Assembly (NCBI GenBank): GCA_902787145.1
Contig: CADAEZ010000031.1
Coordinates: 1 to 35,668, forward strand
From: an uncultured Ruminococcus sp.
Lineage (GTDB): Bacteria > Bacillota > Clostridia > Oscillospirales > Acutalibacteraceae
DNA: 35,668 nt
Reading direction: 5' to 3'
Shown here: positions 21,836-29,685 of the stretch, piece by piece
Layout: each line of letters begins with the position of its first letter
How positions within the stretch are numbered: position 1 is the stretch's first letter
Position numbers and translations under genes: made by a program
The notes under the pieces: model-generated
Database searches by the model: none
Told to the model about the DNA's origin: nothing
What the model saw: only the letters and a program-made list of their open reading frames with translations

Positions 21836-23044
21836 ATGAAAGTTTTAGTAATAAACGCCGGTAGCTCTTCTCTTAAGTATCAGCTTATTGATATGACAGA
21901 CGAAAGCGTGCTCGCCAAGGGCAACTGCGAGCGTATCGGCGACGAGGGTTCGTTTATCGGTTACAAGACCAAGGACAACAACATCAAAAAGGAAGTAGAT
22001 ATGCTTGACCACGCAGAGGCCTTTACCCAGGTTAAGGATATGCTCCTCGACCCGGAGGTCGGCGTAATAAAGGATTTATCCGAGGTATCGGCAGTCGGTC
22101 ACCGTGTAGTACAGGGCGGCAGCATATTCCACGAGTCCTGTCTCGTTGATGATAGCGTAATCCGTTCTATCCAGAAGCTCGGACCTCTCGCTCCGCTCCA
22201 TAACCCGGCTAACGCCCAGGGTATTATCTCCAGCGAGGAGGTATTCGGCAAGGATGTTCCTCAGGTTGTAGTATTTGACACAGCCTTCCACAGCACTATG
22301 CCCGAAAAGGCATATATGTATCCGATTCCGTACGAGTACTACGAGAAGTACGCTATCCGCCGCTACGGCTTCCACGGAACCTCTCACCGCTTTGTAAGCT
22401 CCGAGATGGCTAAGCGTATGGGCAAGGATATCAAGGACTTAAAAATCATCACCTGCCATATCGGCAACGGCTCCTCGATCACAGCTATCGACGGCGGCAA
22501 GGTTATTGATACATCTATGGGACTTACCCCTCTCGACGGCTTTATGATGGGTACACGCTCCGGCTCGCTCGATCCCTCGGTAGTAACATTCATCCAGGAA
22601 AAAGAGGGAATCTCCGCCGCTGAGATGGACACTATCCTCAACAAAAAGTCCGGTCTGCTCGGTGTATCGGGTATTTCCAGCGACGACCGTGACGTAACCG
22701 CCGCTGAGCAGGACGGCAATCACCGCGCAAGACTCGCTCACCAGATTCTCTACTATCAGATCGCTAAGTTCATCGGCTCATATTATATCGCACTCGGCGG
22801 ATGTGACGCTATCGTATTTACAGCCGGTCTCGGCGAGAACCAGCCTGCGCTCAGAAAGGCGGTATGCGACTACCTCAAGCCAATCGGCGTAGAGATGGAT
22901 TATGCCGCTAACGACGCCTGCATCCACGGCAACGAGGGCAAGCTCACTACCGACAGCTCAAAAATCCGCGTAGAGCTTATCGCCACAAACGAGGAACTCG
23001 TTATCGCGAGAGACACAAAGAACATCGTCGAGTCGCTTTTATAA
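21836..23044 (+). CDS. ackA: Acetate kinase
   Basis: A 402-residue acetate kinase of full length. Visible signatures are VINAGSSSLKYQ at the N-terminus, AFHSTMP, RYGFHGTSHR, HIGNGSSITAIDGGK, MGTRSGSLDP and FTAGLGEN, covering the phosphate, acetate and adenine sites. It interconverts acetyl-phosphate plus ADP with acetate plus ATP, the main ATP-yielding step of fermentative clostridia. No phosphotransacetylase gene is adjacent. Codon choice is strongly biased, in line with high expression. The stop codon directly abuts a heptad-ended repeat element, and the nearest terminator lies 200 bases further on. Confidence 0.98.
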   Translation: MKVLVINAGSSSLKYQLIDMTDESVLAKGNCERIGDEGSFIGYKTKDNNIKKEVDMLDHAEAFTQVKDMLLDPEVGVIKDLSEVSAVGHRVVQGGSIFHESCLVDDSVIRSIQKLGPLAPLHNPANAQGIISSEEVFGKDVPQVVVFDTAFHSTMPEKAYMYPIPYEYYEKYAIRRYGFHGTSHRFVSSEMAKRMGKDIKDLKIITCHIGNGSSITAIDGGKVIDTSMGLTPLDGFMMGTRSGSLDPSVVTFIQEKEGISAAEMDTILNKKSGLLGVSGISSDDRDVTAAEQDGNHRARLAHQILYYQIAKFIGSYYIALGGCDAIVFTAGLGENQPALRKAVCDYLKPIGVEMDYAANDACIHGNEGKLTTDSSKIRVELIATNEELVIARDTKNIVESLL

Positions 23045-23243
23045 TTGATAATTGATAATGGATAATTGATAATGAATGACGGGCAGATAGGTTCATCGTA
23101 AAATGAACTTATCTGCCCGACCGAATTTATATGCAAGCTCCGCTTGCGGAGCATATTAATATGGTCTGGAAACGAAGTTTTCTCATAGAAGCCGCTTTCT
23201 ACACGACCACAATTCTCAATTCTCAATTATCAATTCTCAATTG
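23045..23243. repeat. Heptad-ended repeat element, copy A
   Basis: The left end is TTGATAA TTGATAA TGGATAA TTGATAA (23045-23072). The right end is TTCTCAA TTCTCAA TTATCAA TTCTCAA (23213-23240), the inverse of the same kind of 7-bp unit. Inside are a 16-bp stem (GGGCAGATAGGTTCAT, 23081-23096, with 23103-23118) and a second hairpin GCTCCGC/GCGGAGC. Its inner part recurs inverted at 33160-33290, and more diverged at 26699-26831. Confidence 0.85.
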
Positions 23244-23269
23244 AAAAAACCGCCCGAAGGCGGTTTTTT
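23244..23269. terminator. Bidirectional terminator between ackA and the DUF378 gene
   Basis: AAAAAACCGCC (23244-23254) pairs with GGCGGTTTTTT (23259-23269) around CGAA. The stop codon of the minus-strand DUF378 gene overlaps its edge. Confidence 0.9.
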
Positions 23270-23492
23270 ACTGTGTGCTTCTTACGCTTGTATGGGTGTA
23301 GTCTCTCTCCCTGAACAATAGCGATATGCACCAGATTGACGCGAGCGCGACAAGGATATATATTATCCTGCTGACCACTCCTGTCTGACCTCCGCATATA
23401 TACGCTACAAGGTCAAACTGAAAGATTCCGACAAGTCCCCAGTTGAGACCGCCGATAATCGACAGCGCCAATGCGATTCTATCTAAAATCAA
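23268..23492 (-). CDS. DUF378 family small membrane protein
   Basis: About 74 residues with two hydrophobic helices. LDRIALALSIIGGLNWGLVG, then FDLVA and SRIIYILVALASIW, are the signature of DUF378 (YuzA-like) proteins, which are of unknown function. The start is taken as TTG at 23492 because a strong AAGGAGG lies eight bases before it; codons further upstream would contain that ribosome site. The ribosome site is one arm of an 11-bp hairpin (23497-23543), so translation or termination may be controlled there. Confidence 0.85.
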   Translation of the reverse strand: MILDRIALALSIIGGLNWGLVGIFQFDLVAYICGGQTGVVSRIIYILVALASIWCISLLFRERDYTHTSVRSTQ

Positions 23493-23496
23493 AATG

Positions 23497-23543
23497 AAAA
23501 CCTCCTTTTCAGCCAATGATAGTATTGACCGTAAGGAGGCTTT
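23497..23543 (-). promoter_or_regulatory. Hairpin hiding the DUF378 ribosome site
   Basis: On the minus strand AAAGCCTCCTT (from 23543) pairs with AAGGAGGTTTT (to 23497), 11 bp with one G-U and a 25-base loop. The 3' arm contains the full Shine-Dalgarno. The T-rich sequence behind it could also make it a terminator for the gene at 23556. Confidence 0.6.
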
Positions 23544-23555
23544 TTATTCAAATTT

Positions 23556-23948
23556 TTAAATGTAAAAAATAAAGTCAAGTATAATCAGCAGTATTCCCAC
23601 CGCCGCCAGCGCCGCTCCGATAATCCGCGTCACGTTAATCGCCTTTTTCAGCTTCATCGAGGAAATCATATTCTCGACGGGGAAGGGGAATATTATTATC
23701 GTGAGTCCGAGCGCCTCTACCGCGAACGCTATCATAGTCAGCCCCACCGAGCTCATAAACGAAAACAAAAACAATCCTATCGGTATCGCGAAAAGACATA
23801 CTATGTTTATCCCGGCAAAAAGCTTCGAGTATTTCGCCTGATAGTCATAGAAGTTCAGCGTCTTTCGCTGACATTCGTCACAGCAGTATTGCTCAAAATA
23901 TGTAATTTCCTTTGCGCAGTAGTCGCATTTTTTCATATTAATCGCCAT
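23556..23948 (-). CDS. Zinc-ribbon membrane protein, unknown function
   Basis: About 130 residues. A short N-terminal Cys pattern, CDYCAKEI...CCDECQ, looks like a zinc ribbon. Three or four hydrophobic helices follow (around LFAGINIVCLFAIPIGLFLF, VGLTMIAFAVEALGLTIII, IIGAALAAVGILLIILDFIF). I do not recognise a named family. Two starts are possible: ATG 23948 (MAINMKKC) and ATG 23936 (MKKC). GAAAGG lies too close to the first and rather far from the second. The segment GAAAGGCTATGGCGATT that contains the first start is identical to one before the cotH-like gene. Confidence 0.75.
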   Translation of the reverse strand: MAINMKKCDYCAKEITYFEQYCCDECQRKTLNFYDYQAKYSKLFAGINIVCLFAIPIGLFLFSFMSSVGLTMIAFAVEALGLTIIIFPFPVENMISSMKLKKAINVTRIIGAALAAVGILLIILDFIFYI

Positions 23949-24045
23949 AGCCTTTCGAGCCCGCAAAGCTCATAGCCGCAAAGCGGCAAACTGAGCGTGG
24001 GAAAATTTGATAGTGTGATTTTCACTGTCACCGCTTAGTATTTTA

Positions 24046-24837
24046 TCATTCCACAGCCTTACTTTTGTTCTTTATAAGAATTATAATCGCGAATATTATC
24101 AGAATAAGACTAATCCACTGGCTTGTGGACAGGTTCAGCAGGATTCCCCTGTATTCGTCACCCCTGAGAAATTCATCAAAAAACCTCACTGTACCGTACA
24201 TAATGAGGTAAATATATATCAGCCTGCCTATCATAATTCCTTTACGGAATAATATAAGCAAAACCGCGAAAATAACAAGGTTCAGGAAGCTCTCCAAAAG
24301 CTGTACAGGAAAGCGGCATACTCCGTTGCAGGAGTCGATAATGGACTGTGTCGCTGTAAATCCAAATCCGCTCTCAACCCCGTAGCAGCATCCGCTGAGG
24401 AAGCATCCGACTCTGCCGCAAGCGTGAAACAGCGGTATCGCCACCGCAAAGCAATCGCTGAAAAGGCCTAAGCTTATCTTGCGTATTTTGCAGTAGATTA
24501 TTCCGAAAACAAGTCCGCCGATAAGTCCGCCGTAGAACACCATTCCGCCGGCGTAAACCCTGATTATTTCCCACAGGTAGGATATGTCTTTATTTCTTTC
24601 AAAGAATATTGTCAACTGTTCATAAATCTGCGCGGCATTGGTAACGGCATAGAGGATATGCGCCCCGATAAAGGCTCCGACCAATGCGGTGAGCTCGCCG
24701 AAGATAATGTCCTCGATAAGTATATTGTGTTTTCTGCCGAGCAAAAACGCGGTGAACGCCATAATAACCAGTCCGAGCGCCGAGCATAGTCCGTATGTGC
24801 TTAGCTCCAGCGAGAACAGGTGAATAACAGGAAGCAT
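24046..24837 (-). CDS. lgt: Prolipoprotein diacylglyceryl transferase family protein
   Basis: A 263-residue polytopic membrane protein with about seven helices. The family signature is present as HACGRVGCFLSGCCYG; the usual HGRxGNFxNxE is changed to a Cys-rich GCFLSGCCYG, a form seen in Lgt paralogues of Firmicutes. The C-terminal RFFDEFLRGD (R..E..R motif) is kept. Lgt moves diacylglyceryl from phosphatidylglycerol to the lipobox Cys. Whether this Cys-rich form is the housekeeping enzyme or a paralogue cannot be decided here. AAAGGATGAG precedes the ATG, and a promoter is visible at 24868-24896. Confidence 0.88.
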   Translation of the reverse strand: MLPVIHLFSLELSTYGLCSALGLVIMAFTAFLLGRKHNILIEDIIFGELTALVGAFIGAHILYAVTNAAQIYEQLTIFFERNKDISYLWEIIRVYAGGMVFYGGLIGGLVFGIIYCKIRKISLGLFSDCFAVAIPLFHACGRVGCFLSGCCYGVESGFGFTATQSIIDSCNGVCRFPVQLLESFLNLVIFAVLLILFRKGIMIGRLIYIYLIMYGTVRFFDEFLRGDEYRGILLNLSTSQWISLILIIFAIIILIKNKSKAVE

Positions 24838-24867
24838 TTACTCATCCTTTCATAAGTTCTCAAGGAT

Positions 24868-24896
24868 ATAATAACAAATATAAGTGACAATCGCAA
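24868..24896 (-). promoter_or_regulatory. Promoter of lgt
   Basis: Minus-strand TTGCGA (24891-24896), 17-bp spacer, TATTAT (24868-24873). It is divergent from the LRR-dockerin gene. Confidence 0.55.
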
Positions 24897-24952
24897 CTTT
24901 TTGTTGAAAAAAAACCTTAATTATGATAGTATTGTTTTAAGAAGGTGATACT

Positions 24953-26662
24953 ATGAAACGTGTATTAACTATACTGACGGCGGTAATGCTCGCCGCGTGT
25001 ACCGCGATAAGCGCGTCCGCTGTCGTTATTTATCCCAAGGACTATCCGGATTTTGGATTTGAAAAGGAATTTGACGATTCCTATACCGTCAAGGAGTATA
25101 CGGGCACCGACCCGGAGGTACATATACCCGAGACTCTCTACGACTGCGACGTAAAGCGTGTCGGCGATAACGCCTTTATGGACAACAGCAACATCGTCAG
25201 CCTGTATTTTCACGATAAAATGACCAACGTCAGCAAATGGGCAGTCCGCAACTGCGCGAATCTTGAATATGTATATTATTCCAGGAATTTCAGCTACTTC
25301 TGGGACTATGCCTTCGCCAAGAACGTCAAGCTTCAGGACGCTCTGCTGAGGAACACCAAGCTCGATATTATGTATCAGGGCTGTTATTCGGGCGACAAGG
25401 CGCTCAGGCGCGTAGCTCTGCCTGACGGAATATCCACTCTCTCCGCGACAGCCTTTTCGACTACCGCTATCGAGAGCATTGTGATACCCGACTCGGTCGT
25501 AAAAATCGACAATATGTGCTTCTCCCTGAACCCTCAGCTTAAAAAGGTTTATATCCCGTCATCGGTCACAACCTTTGGTAATAATATATTTATGAACTCA
25601 AAGAACGTCACGGTATATACCACATCAGGCAGCGTCGCTCAAAGCTATTGCGAGAGCAATAATATAAGCTGCGAGGTTATTTCTCAAATGCCGTCGGATA
25701 CTATGGGCGACGTAAACTTCGACAATGTTCCCGACGATAAGGATATCGACGCTATGCGCGCCGAGCTGAATATGGAGAGCGCGGATTTTAACGCCCGCAA
25801 CTGTGATATGAACGGCGATTGCAGGTTCGACATAAACGACGTTACCGAGCTGCAGGCTCAGCTCGAAAAGGAATACACGATTGTATATAACTATAAGCGC
25901 TACAACTCGATTGAAAACAAAGAAAACGTCTCGCTTTCAATCAACGCAAAAACCTGCAAAACCGATATAAGCGAAATCGCCAAGCAGTATATGCCCAAGA
26001 AGATCAAGAGCCCGTATGTTAAGTATTATTTTGAATCGGCGACATTGTCGGGCAGCACAATCAGCGTAAGCATAGCCGACACGCCCAAGTACTATACCGT
26101 AAACTTCAACGGCGAAAAGACTGAGTTCCGCTACAAACAGACCGCTACCCTAAACTCGGACGAGGACTGCTATTTTATTACAAACGGCCGTCCGGTAGCG
26201 CGCGGAAAGTCATACTCCTTCTATGTTACGTCCGACGCTGAGTTTACAAGCGCCGCGGAGAGCTCGCTGCCCAATACGGATTACGCGCTGATTGACTTTA
26301 ACAGCTATACAATCACCGACGAAAGAATTACGCTGGAGCTGCTCGCGACCGCGGGCGTAAGCTCATTCGAGCGTATGGGTGTAGCATTCGCCAAGACTGA
26401 GGCTGACAGCGACAGTATTAAGCAGGCTGTAGCCAATGTCACAAGCGCGACAGGCTCGTATAACAATATAGTTGTACACAACTCCGCTGTAAGCGATCAC
26501 AACTGTTCGGGACAGTATCAGTTTATATACGCGCCTTACCTCAGCGTGTCCAAGGCGGAGAATAACCCCGAGCTGTATTTCTACACCTACGCGGTAAATG
26601 CAGACGGAGACACGGTGATAAGCGACGGAGTAAAGGTCAACCTCCTGTCGGCGCTGGAGTAA
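24953..26662 (+). CDS. Secreted BspA-type leucine-rich-repeat protein with dockerin
   Basis: A 569-residue exported protein, with signal peptide MKRVLTILTAVMLAACTAIS. Residues about 35-240 are BspA/LRR_5-type repeats (VKRVGDNAFMDNSNIVSLYF, TAIESIVIPDSVVKIDNMCF, LKKVYIPSSVTTFGNNIF). Residues about 250-305 form a type I dockerin: GDVNFDNVPDDKDIDAM and CDMNGDCRFDINDVTELQ, two calcium-binding loops with the D-x-N/D-x-D pattern. The rest (about 310-569) is beta-rich and not recognised. A dockerin inside the chain rather than at the end is less usual. Dockerins bind cohesins of cellulosomal scaffoldins, so the protein may be part of, or compete for, a surface complex; no cohesin is in this window. 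AAGAAGGTG precedes the ATG. Confidence 0.88.
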   Translation: MKRVLTILTAVMLAACTAISASAVVIYPKDYPDFGFEKEFDDSYTVKEYTGTDPEVHIPETLYDCDVKRVGDNAFMDNSNIVSLYFHDKMTNVSKWAVRNCANLEYVYYSRNFSYFWDYAFAKNVKLQDALLRNTKLDIMYQGCYSGDKALRRVALPDGISTLSATAFSTTAIESIVIPDSVVKIDNMCFSLNPQLKKVYIPSSVTTFGNNIFMNSKNVTVYTTSGSVAQSYCESNNISCEVISQMPSDTMGDVNFDNVPDDKDIDAMRAELNMESADFNARNCDMNGDCRFDINDVTELQAQLEKEYTIVYNYKRYNSIENKENVSLSINAKTCKTDISEIAKQYMPKKIKSPYVKYYFESATLSGSTISVSIADTPKYYTVNFNGEKTEFRYKQTATLNSDEDCYFITNGRPVARGKSYSFYVTSDAEFTSAAESSLPNTDYALIDFNSYTITDERITLELLATAGVSSFERMGVAFAKTEADSDSIKQAVANVTSATGSYNNIVVHNSAVSDHNCSGQYQFIYAPYLSVSKAENNPELYFYTYAVNADGDTVISDGVKVNLLSALE

Positions 26663-26670
26663 ATAAAATA

Positions 26671-26859
26671 TCAGTGATCAGTGATCAGTGATCAGTGGTT
26701 GTCGTGCAGACAGCAGCTTCTATGAAAAAAATATGTGCCCGATGGTATTAGTATTTCGCTATCGCGAAGCGATATATTAATATTGTCGGGCATATTAGTG
26801 TGTTTGTATATAAATTCTTTCTTCACGACCTTCACTGATCACTTGCCACTGACCACTGA
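26671..26859. repeat. Heptad-ended repeat element, copy C
   Basis: The left end is TCAGTGA repeated three times plus TCAGTGG (26671-26698). The right end is TCACTGA TCACTTG CCACTGA CCACTGA (26832-26859). The architecture equals copy A, but the 7-bp unit is different. The inner part (GTCGTGCAGACAGC, GCTTCTATGA, TATTAATATT around a TCGC hairpin, GTCGGGCA) resembles the reverse complement of copy A. The rest of the 345-base gap up to 27007 holds only the promoter of the binding-protein gene. Confidence 0.8.
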
Positions 26860-26945
26860 AAACTAGTATAATAGGACTCTGTGGTACGGATATTATCACC
26901 AACTAAATAGGCGCTCATTTGCCTGACGAAGATAAATATAAATGC

Positions 26946-26974
26946 TTGACTTTAACTCAGTGATATGCTAAAAT
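26946..26974 (+). promoter_or_regulatory. Promoter of the amino-acid ABC transporter operon
   Basis: TTGACT (26946-26951), 17-bp spacer, TAAAAT (26969-26974), a near-consensus housekeeping promoter with a leader of about 26 bases. Confidence 0.8.
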
Positions 26975-27007
26975 TATCTTGCTTTATATTTTAACGAGGT
27001 GAAAATT

Positions 27008-27805
27008 ATGAAAAAGACATTAGCACTGGTATTGGCTGTTGTAATGATTGTTACAGCGGTACCTTTTATCTTCTCGGGCTGCGGTTCTTCCAAGACCTTT
27101 ACAGTAGGCTTTGACGCCGAGTTCCCTCCTTACGGTTATAAGGATAAGGAAACAGGCGAGTACAAGGGATTTGACCTTGACCTTGCTACAGAGGTTTGTA
27201 AGCGCAACGGCTGGGAAATCAAGAAACAGCCTATCGACTGGGATTCCAAGGATATGGAGCTCAACTCCGGCACAATCGACTGTATCTGGAACGGCTTTAC
27301 AATCAACGGCCGTGAGGATGACTACACCTGGTCGGTTCCTTATATCGACAACTCTCAGGTTGTAGTTGTTAAGGCGGATTCCAAGATCAACTCACTCTCC
27401 GACCTCAAGGGCAAGATCGTAGCCGTACAGAGCGATTCTTCGGCTCTCGCCGCTCTAACAGGCGATGACGCTACCGACGAAAACAAAAAGCTCGCGGCTT
27501 CCTTCAAGGATCTCCAGCAGATTCCTAACTACGAGACAGCTCTCCTCAATCTTGAGTCAGGCGCGGTAGAGGCAGTTTGTATGGATATCGGCGTAGCCAA
27601 GTACAAGGTTGACGATTCCAAGGGTAAGTTCAAGATGCTCGACGATACTATCTCATCCGAGCAGTACGGTATTGGCTTTAAGAAAGGCAACACCGAGCTC
27701 AAGGATCAGGTAGAAAAGACACTCCTCGAAATGTCCAAGGACGGCACAGTAGAGAAGATCGCCAAAGAGTACAAGCTTGAGGACGCTCTTTGTCTTGAAA
27801 AATAA
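27008..27805 (+). CDS. Polar amino-acid ABC transporter substrate-binding lipoprotein
   Basis: A 265-residue protein of the family-3 solute-binding type. The signal peptide ends in a lipobox (FSGCG), giving a membrane-anchored binding protein. FTVGFDAEFPPYGYKDKETG, GFDLDLATEVCKRNG, NGFTINGRED and the YGIGFKKGNTEL region are characteristic. Ligand Arg and Asp positions typical of cystine, glutamine or histidine binders cannot be told apart by eye. The ATG at 27008 is preferred over an in-frame GTG at 26999 because GAGGTG is the ribosome site. A hairpin between this gene and the permease may give it higher expression, as is usual for such operons. Confidence 0.95.
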   Translation: MKKTLALVLAVVMIVTAVPFIFSGCGSSKTFTVGFDAEFPPYGYKDKETGEYKGFDLDLATEVCKRNGWEIKKQPIDWDSKDMELNSGTIDCIWNGFTINGREDDYTWSVPYIDNSQVVVVKADSKINSLSDLKGKIVAVQSDSSALAALTGDDATDENKKLAASFKDLQQIPNYETALLNLESGAVEAVCMDIGVAKYKVDDSKGKFKMLDDTISSEQYGIGFKKGNTELKDQVEKTLLEMSKDGTVEKIAKEYKLEDALCLEK

Positions 27806-27819
27806 TAACTGACTATGCA

Positions 27820-27846
27820 GGGCTGTCGCAGTATTTGCGACAGCCC
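27820..27846 (+). terminator. Intra-operon hairpin after the binding-protein gene
   Basis: GGGCTGTCGCA (27820-27830) pairs with TGCGACAGCCC (27836-27846), an 11-bp perfect stem with no T-run. It is probably a transcript-stabilising or attenuating hairpin rather than a full terminator. Confidence 0.6.
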
Positions 27847-27848
27847 AT

Positions 27849-27914
27849 GTGATAAGTGATAAGCGTAAAGTGATGTGTTTTTTGATAAAGTCGCTTTTTG
27901 CTTGTCACTTATAA
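27849..27914. repeat. Short heptad-bearing remnant, copy D
   Basis: GTGATAA GTGATAA GCGTAAA GTGATGT (27849-27876) and, on the right, TTGTCAC TTATAAA (27903-27916) match the layout of the heptad-ended elements, with yet another unit, but without the inner hairpins. It lies between binding-protein and permease genes. Confidence 0.45.
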
Positions 27915-27934
27915 ATATTTAAACCGGTGATATT

Positions 27935-28696
27935 ATGAAAAAACAAAGTAAATCCATAATCGCCGCGGCTGTGCTGATCGGACTTCTGATACCGTCTACT
28001 ATGACAGCCTGCGGATTCGAAAATACCGGCACAGGCTCGCTGGGCTGGTTTTTTGACGTAATAGTCCAGCTTTCTGCCGGAATGTGGGCGTCGCTGGAGC
28101 TGTTTTTTTTGACGCTGATTTTCTCAATGCCTCTGGGACTTCTCGTATGTTTTATGCGACGTTCAAGGATCAAAATCGTCGGCATAATCGCGACTATCTA
28201 TATTTCGATAATGCGCGGAACTCCGCTTATGCTGCAGCTTTTGGTAGTGTATTTCGGACCTTATTTTCTGTTCAAGACTCCGCTCAGCACCGAATACAGA
28301 TTCTATGCCGCGATAATCGGCTTTTCGCTCAACTACGCCGCGTATTTCGCCGAGATATACCGTTCGGGAATCCAGTCGGTGCCCCAGGGTCAGTACGAGG
28401 CGGCCAAGGTGCTGGGATATACTCATTCCCAGACCTTTATGAAGATTATCTTTCCGCAGATGATACGTAACATTCTTCCGGCGGTCACCAATGAGATCAT
28501 CACTCTCGTAAAGGACACATCCCTCGCTTTCGCGATTGCGTTTGTCGAGATGTTCACCCTCGCAAAGCAGATATCCGCCGCGGACAGCAACATTATGCCG
28601 CTGTTTGTAGCCGGATTGTTCTACTATATCTTTAACGCGGTTGTGTCGTCTACTATGAGGATAATCGAAAACAAGCTGGATTATACCAAGCGCTAA
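27935..28696 (+). CDS. Polar amino-acid ABC transporter permease with signal-like N-terminus
   Basis: A 253-residue HisM/GlnP-type permease. The family features are MRGTPLMLQLLVVYFGPYF, the ATPase-contact EAA loop (YEAAKVLGYTHSQTFMKIIFPQ) and five hydrophobic helices. The first 30 residues look like a lipoprotein signal (basic start, IIAAAVLIGLLIPSTM, then TACG), followed by a short linker before the permease starts at SLGWFFDVIVQL. In some Firmicutes binding protein and permease are fused; this leader could be a remnant of such a fusion or just an extra helix. The ribosome site is weak (CCGGTGATATT). It is 13 bases from the ATPase gene. Confidence 0.92.
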   Translation: MKKQSKSIIAAAVLIGLLIPSTMTACGFENTGTGSLGWFFDVIVQLSAGMWASLELFFLTLIFSMPLGLLVCFMRRSRIKIVGIIATIYISIMRGTPLMLQLLVVYFGPYFLFKTPLSTEYRFYAAIIGFSLNYAAYFAEIYRSGIQSVPQGQYEAAKVLGYTHSQTFMKIIFPQMIRNILPAVTNEIITLVKDTSLAFAIAFVEMFTLAKQISAADSNIMPLFVAGLFYYIFNAVVSSTMRIIENKLDYTKR

Positions 28697-28709
28697 GGGG
28701 GACGGGACT

Positions 28710-29468
28710 GTGAAATTACTTGAGATAAACAATATAAAAAAGTCCTTCGGCGACCTCGAAGTGCTAAAGGATATATCTGTTTCGGTAGAAGAGGGCGAGG
28801 TAGTATCCATCCTCGGTCCGTCCGGCAGCGGAAAGTCTACTCTGCTGCGATGCGCTACTATGCTTGAGACTATGGACGCCGGCACGCTGTCCTATTGCGG
28901 AGAAGAAGCCGTAAGAGACGTTGACGGCCGCTCGGTCTATGCCTCAAAGCATGACATAAAACGTATTATGAACTACTTCGGACTTGTGTTCCAGAACTTT
29001 AATCTCTTTCCGCACTACACGGTTATGAAGAACGTAACTGACGCTCCGATACATACCCAAAAACGCGACAAAGCCGAGGTCGAACAAGAGGCAAAGGCGC
29101 TTTTGGATCAAATGGGTATAGGCGACAAGCTCGACTACTATCCGTGTCAGCTTTCGGGAGGTCAGCAGCAGCGTGTTGCTATCGCCAGGGCTCTCGCGAT
29201 GAATCCGAAGATCCTGTTCTTTGACGAGCCTACCTCGGCGCTGGATCCGGAGCTTACGTCCGAGATCCTGAAGGTGCTGAGGTTACTCGCGTCCGAGAAG
29301 ATGACAATGGTAATCGTAACCCACGAGATAGAATTCGCGCGTAACGTGTCCGACCGCGTTGTGTTTATGGACGACGGCTATATCGTGGAACAGGGCAGAC
29401 CCGAGGACGTAATCGACAACCCCGAAAACGAGCGTGTAAAAGCGTTCCTGAATAAGCTTTCGAAGTGA
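28710..29468 (+). CDS. Polar amino-acid ABC transporter ATP-binding protein
   Basis: A 252-residue ATPase of the GlnQ/HisP type, with a GTG start following GGGGGACGGG. The Walker A is GPSGSGKST, the Q-loop is VFQNFNLFPHYTV, the signature is LSGGQQQRVAIARAL, the Walker B is ILFFDEPTSALDPE and the H-loop is VTHEIEFA. A short insertion lies between the Walker A and Q-loop (GEEAVRDVDGRSVYASKHD). It powers the permease encoded just before it. The three genes form one transporter, although a hairpin and a repeat remnant separate the first two. Confidence 0.96.
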   Translation: MKLLEINNIKKSFGDLEVLKDISVSVEEGEVVSILGPSGSGKSTLLRCATMLETMDAGTLSYCGEEAVRDVDGRSVYASKHDIKRIMNYFGLVFQNFNLFPHYTVMKNVTDAPIHTQKRDKAEVEQEAKALLDQMGIGDKLDYYPCQLSGGQQQRVAIARALAMNPKILFFDEPTSALDPELTSEILKVLRLLASEKMTMVIVTHEIEFARNVSDRVVFMDDGYIVEQGRPEDVIDNPENERVKAFLNKLSK

Positions 29469-29478
29469 TTAAAGCAAC

Positions 29479-29645
29479 GTCATCCTGAGCGGTTGCGAAG
29501 CAAATTTCGCGTCAGCGAAATAGCCGAAGGATCCCACAATGACAGACGACGTTATTTAGCGCATTCTTTGCCGCTATATAAAGGAAGGGGGTTCCTCGAC
29601 TAAACCGCTTAGCGGTTTTGCCCTTTGGGCACCGCTCGGAATGAC
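29479..29645. repeat. Dispersed GTCATCCTGAGC repeat, second copy
   Basis: It opens with GTCATCCTGAGC (29479-29490) and closes with GCTCGGAATGAC (to 29645). The shared interior includes GAAGGATCCCACAATGACAG, GACGTTATTTAGCGCATTC, CCGCTATATA and TTCCTCGACT, as in 12601-12783, but with a single unit and extra hairpins (CGAAGC/AATTTCGCGTCAGCGAAAT; CCGCTTAGCGG). It fills the gap between the ABC operon and the YihY gene. Confidence 0.8.
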
Positions 29646-29685
29646 GAACGATATTGCTTTTTCCGGGGTAAAGAGGTCTCGTATT

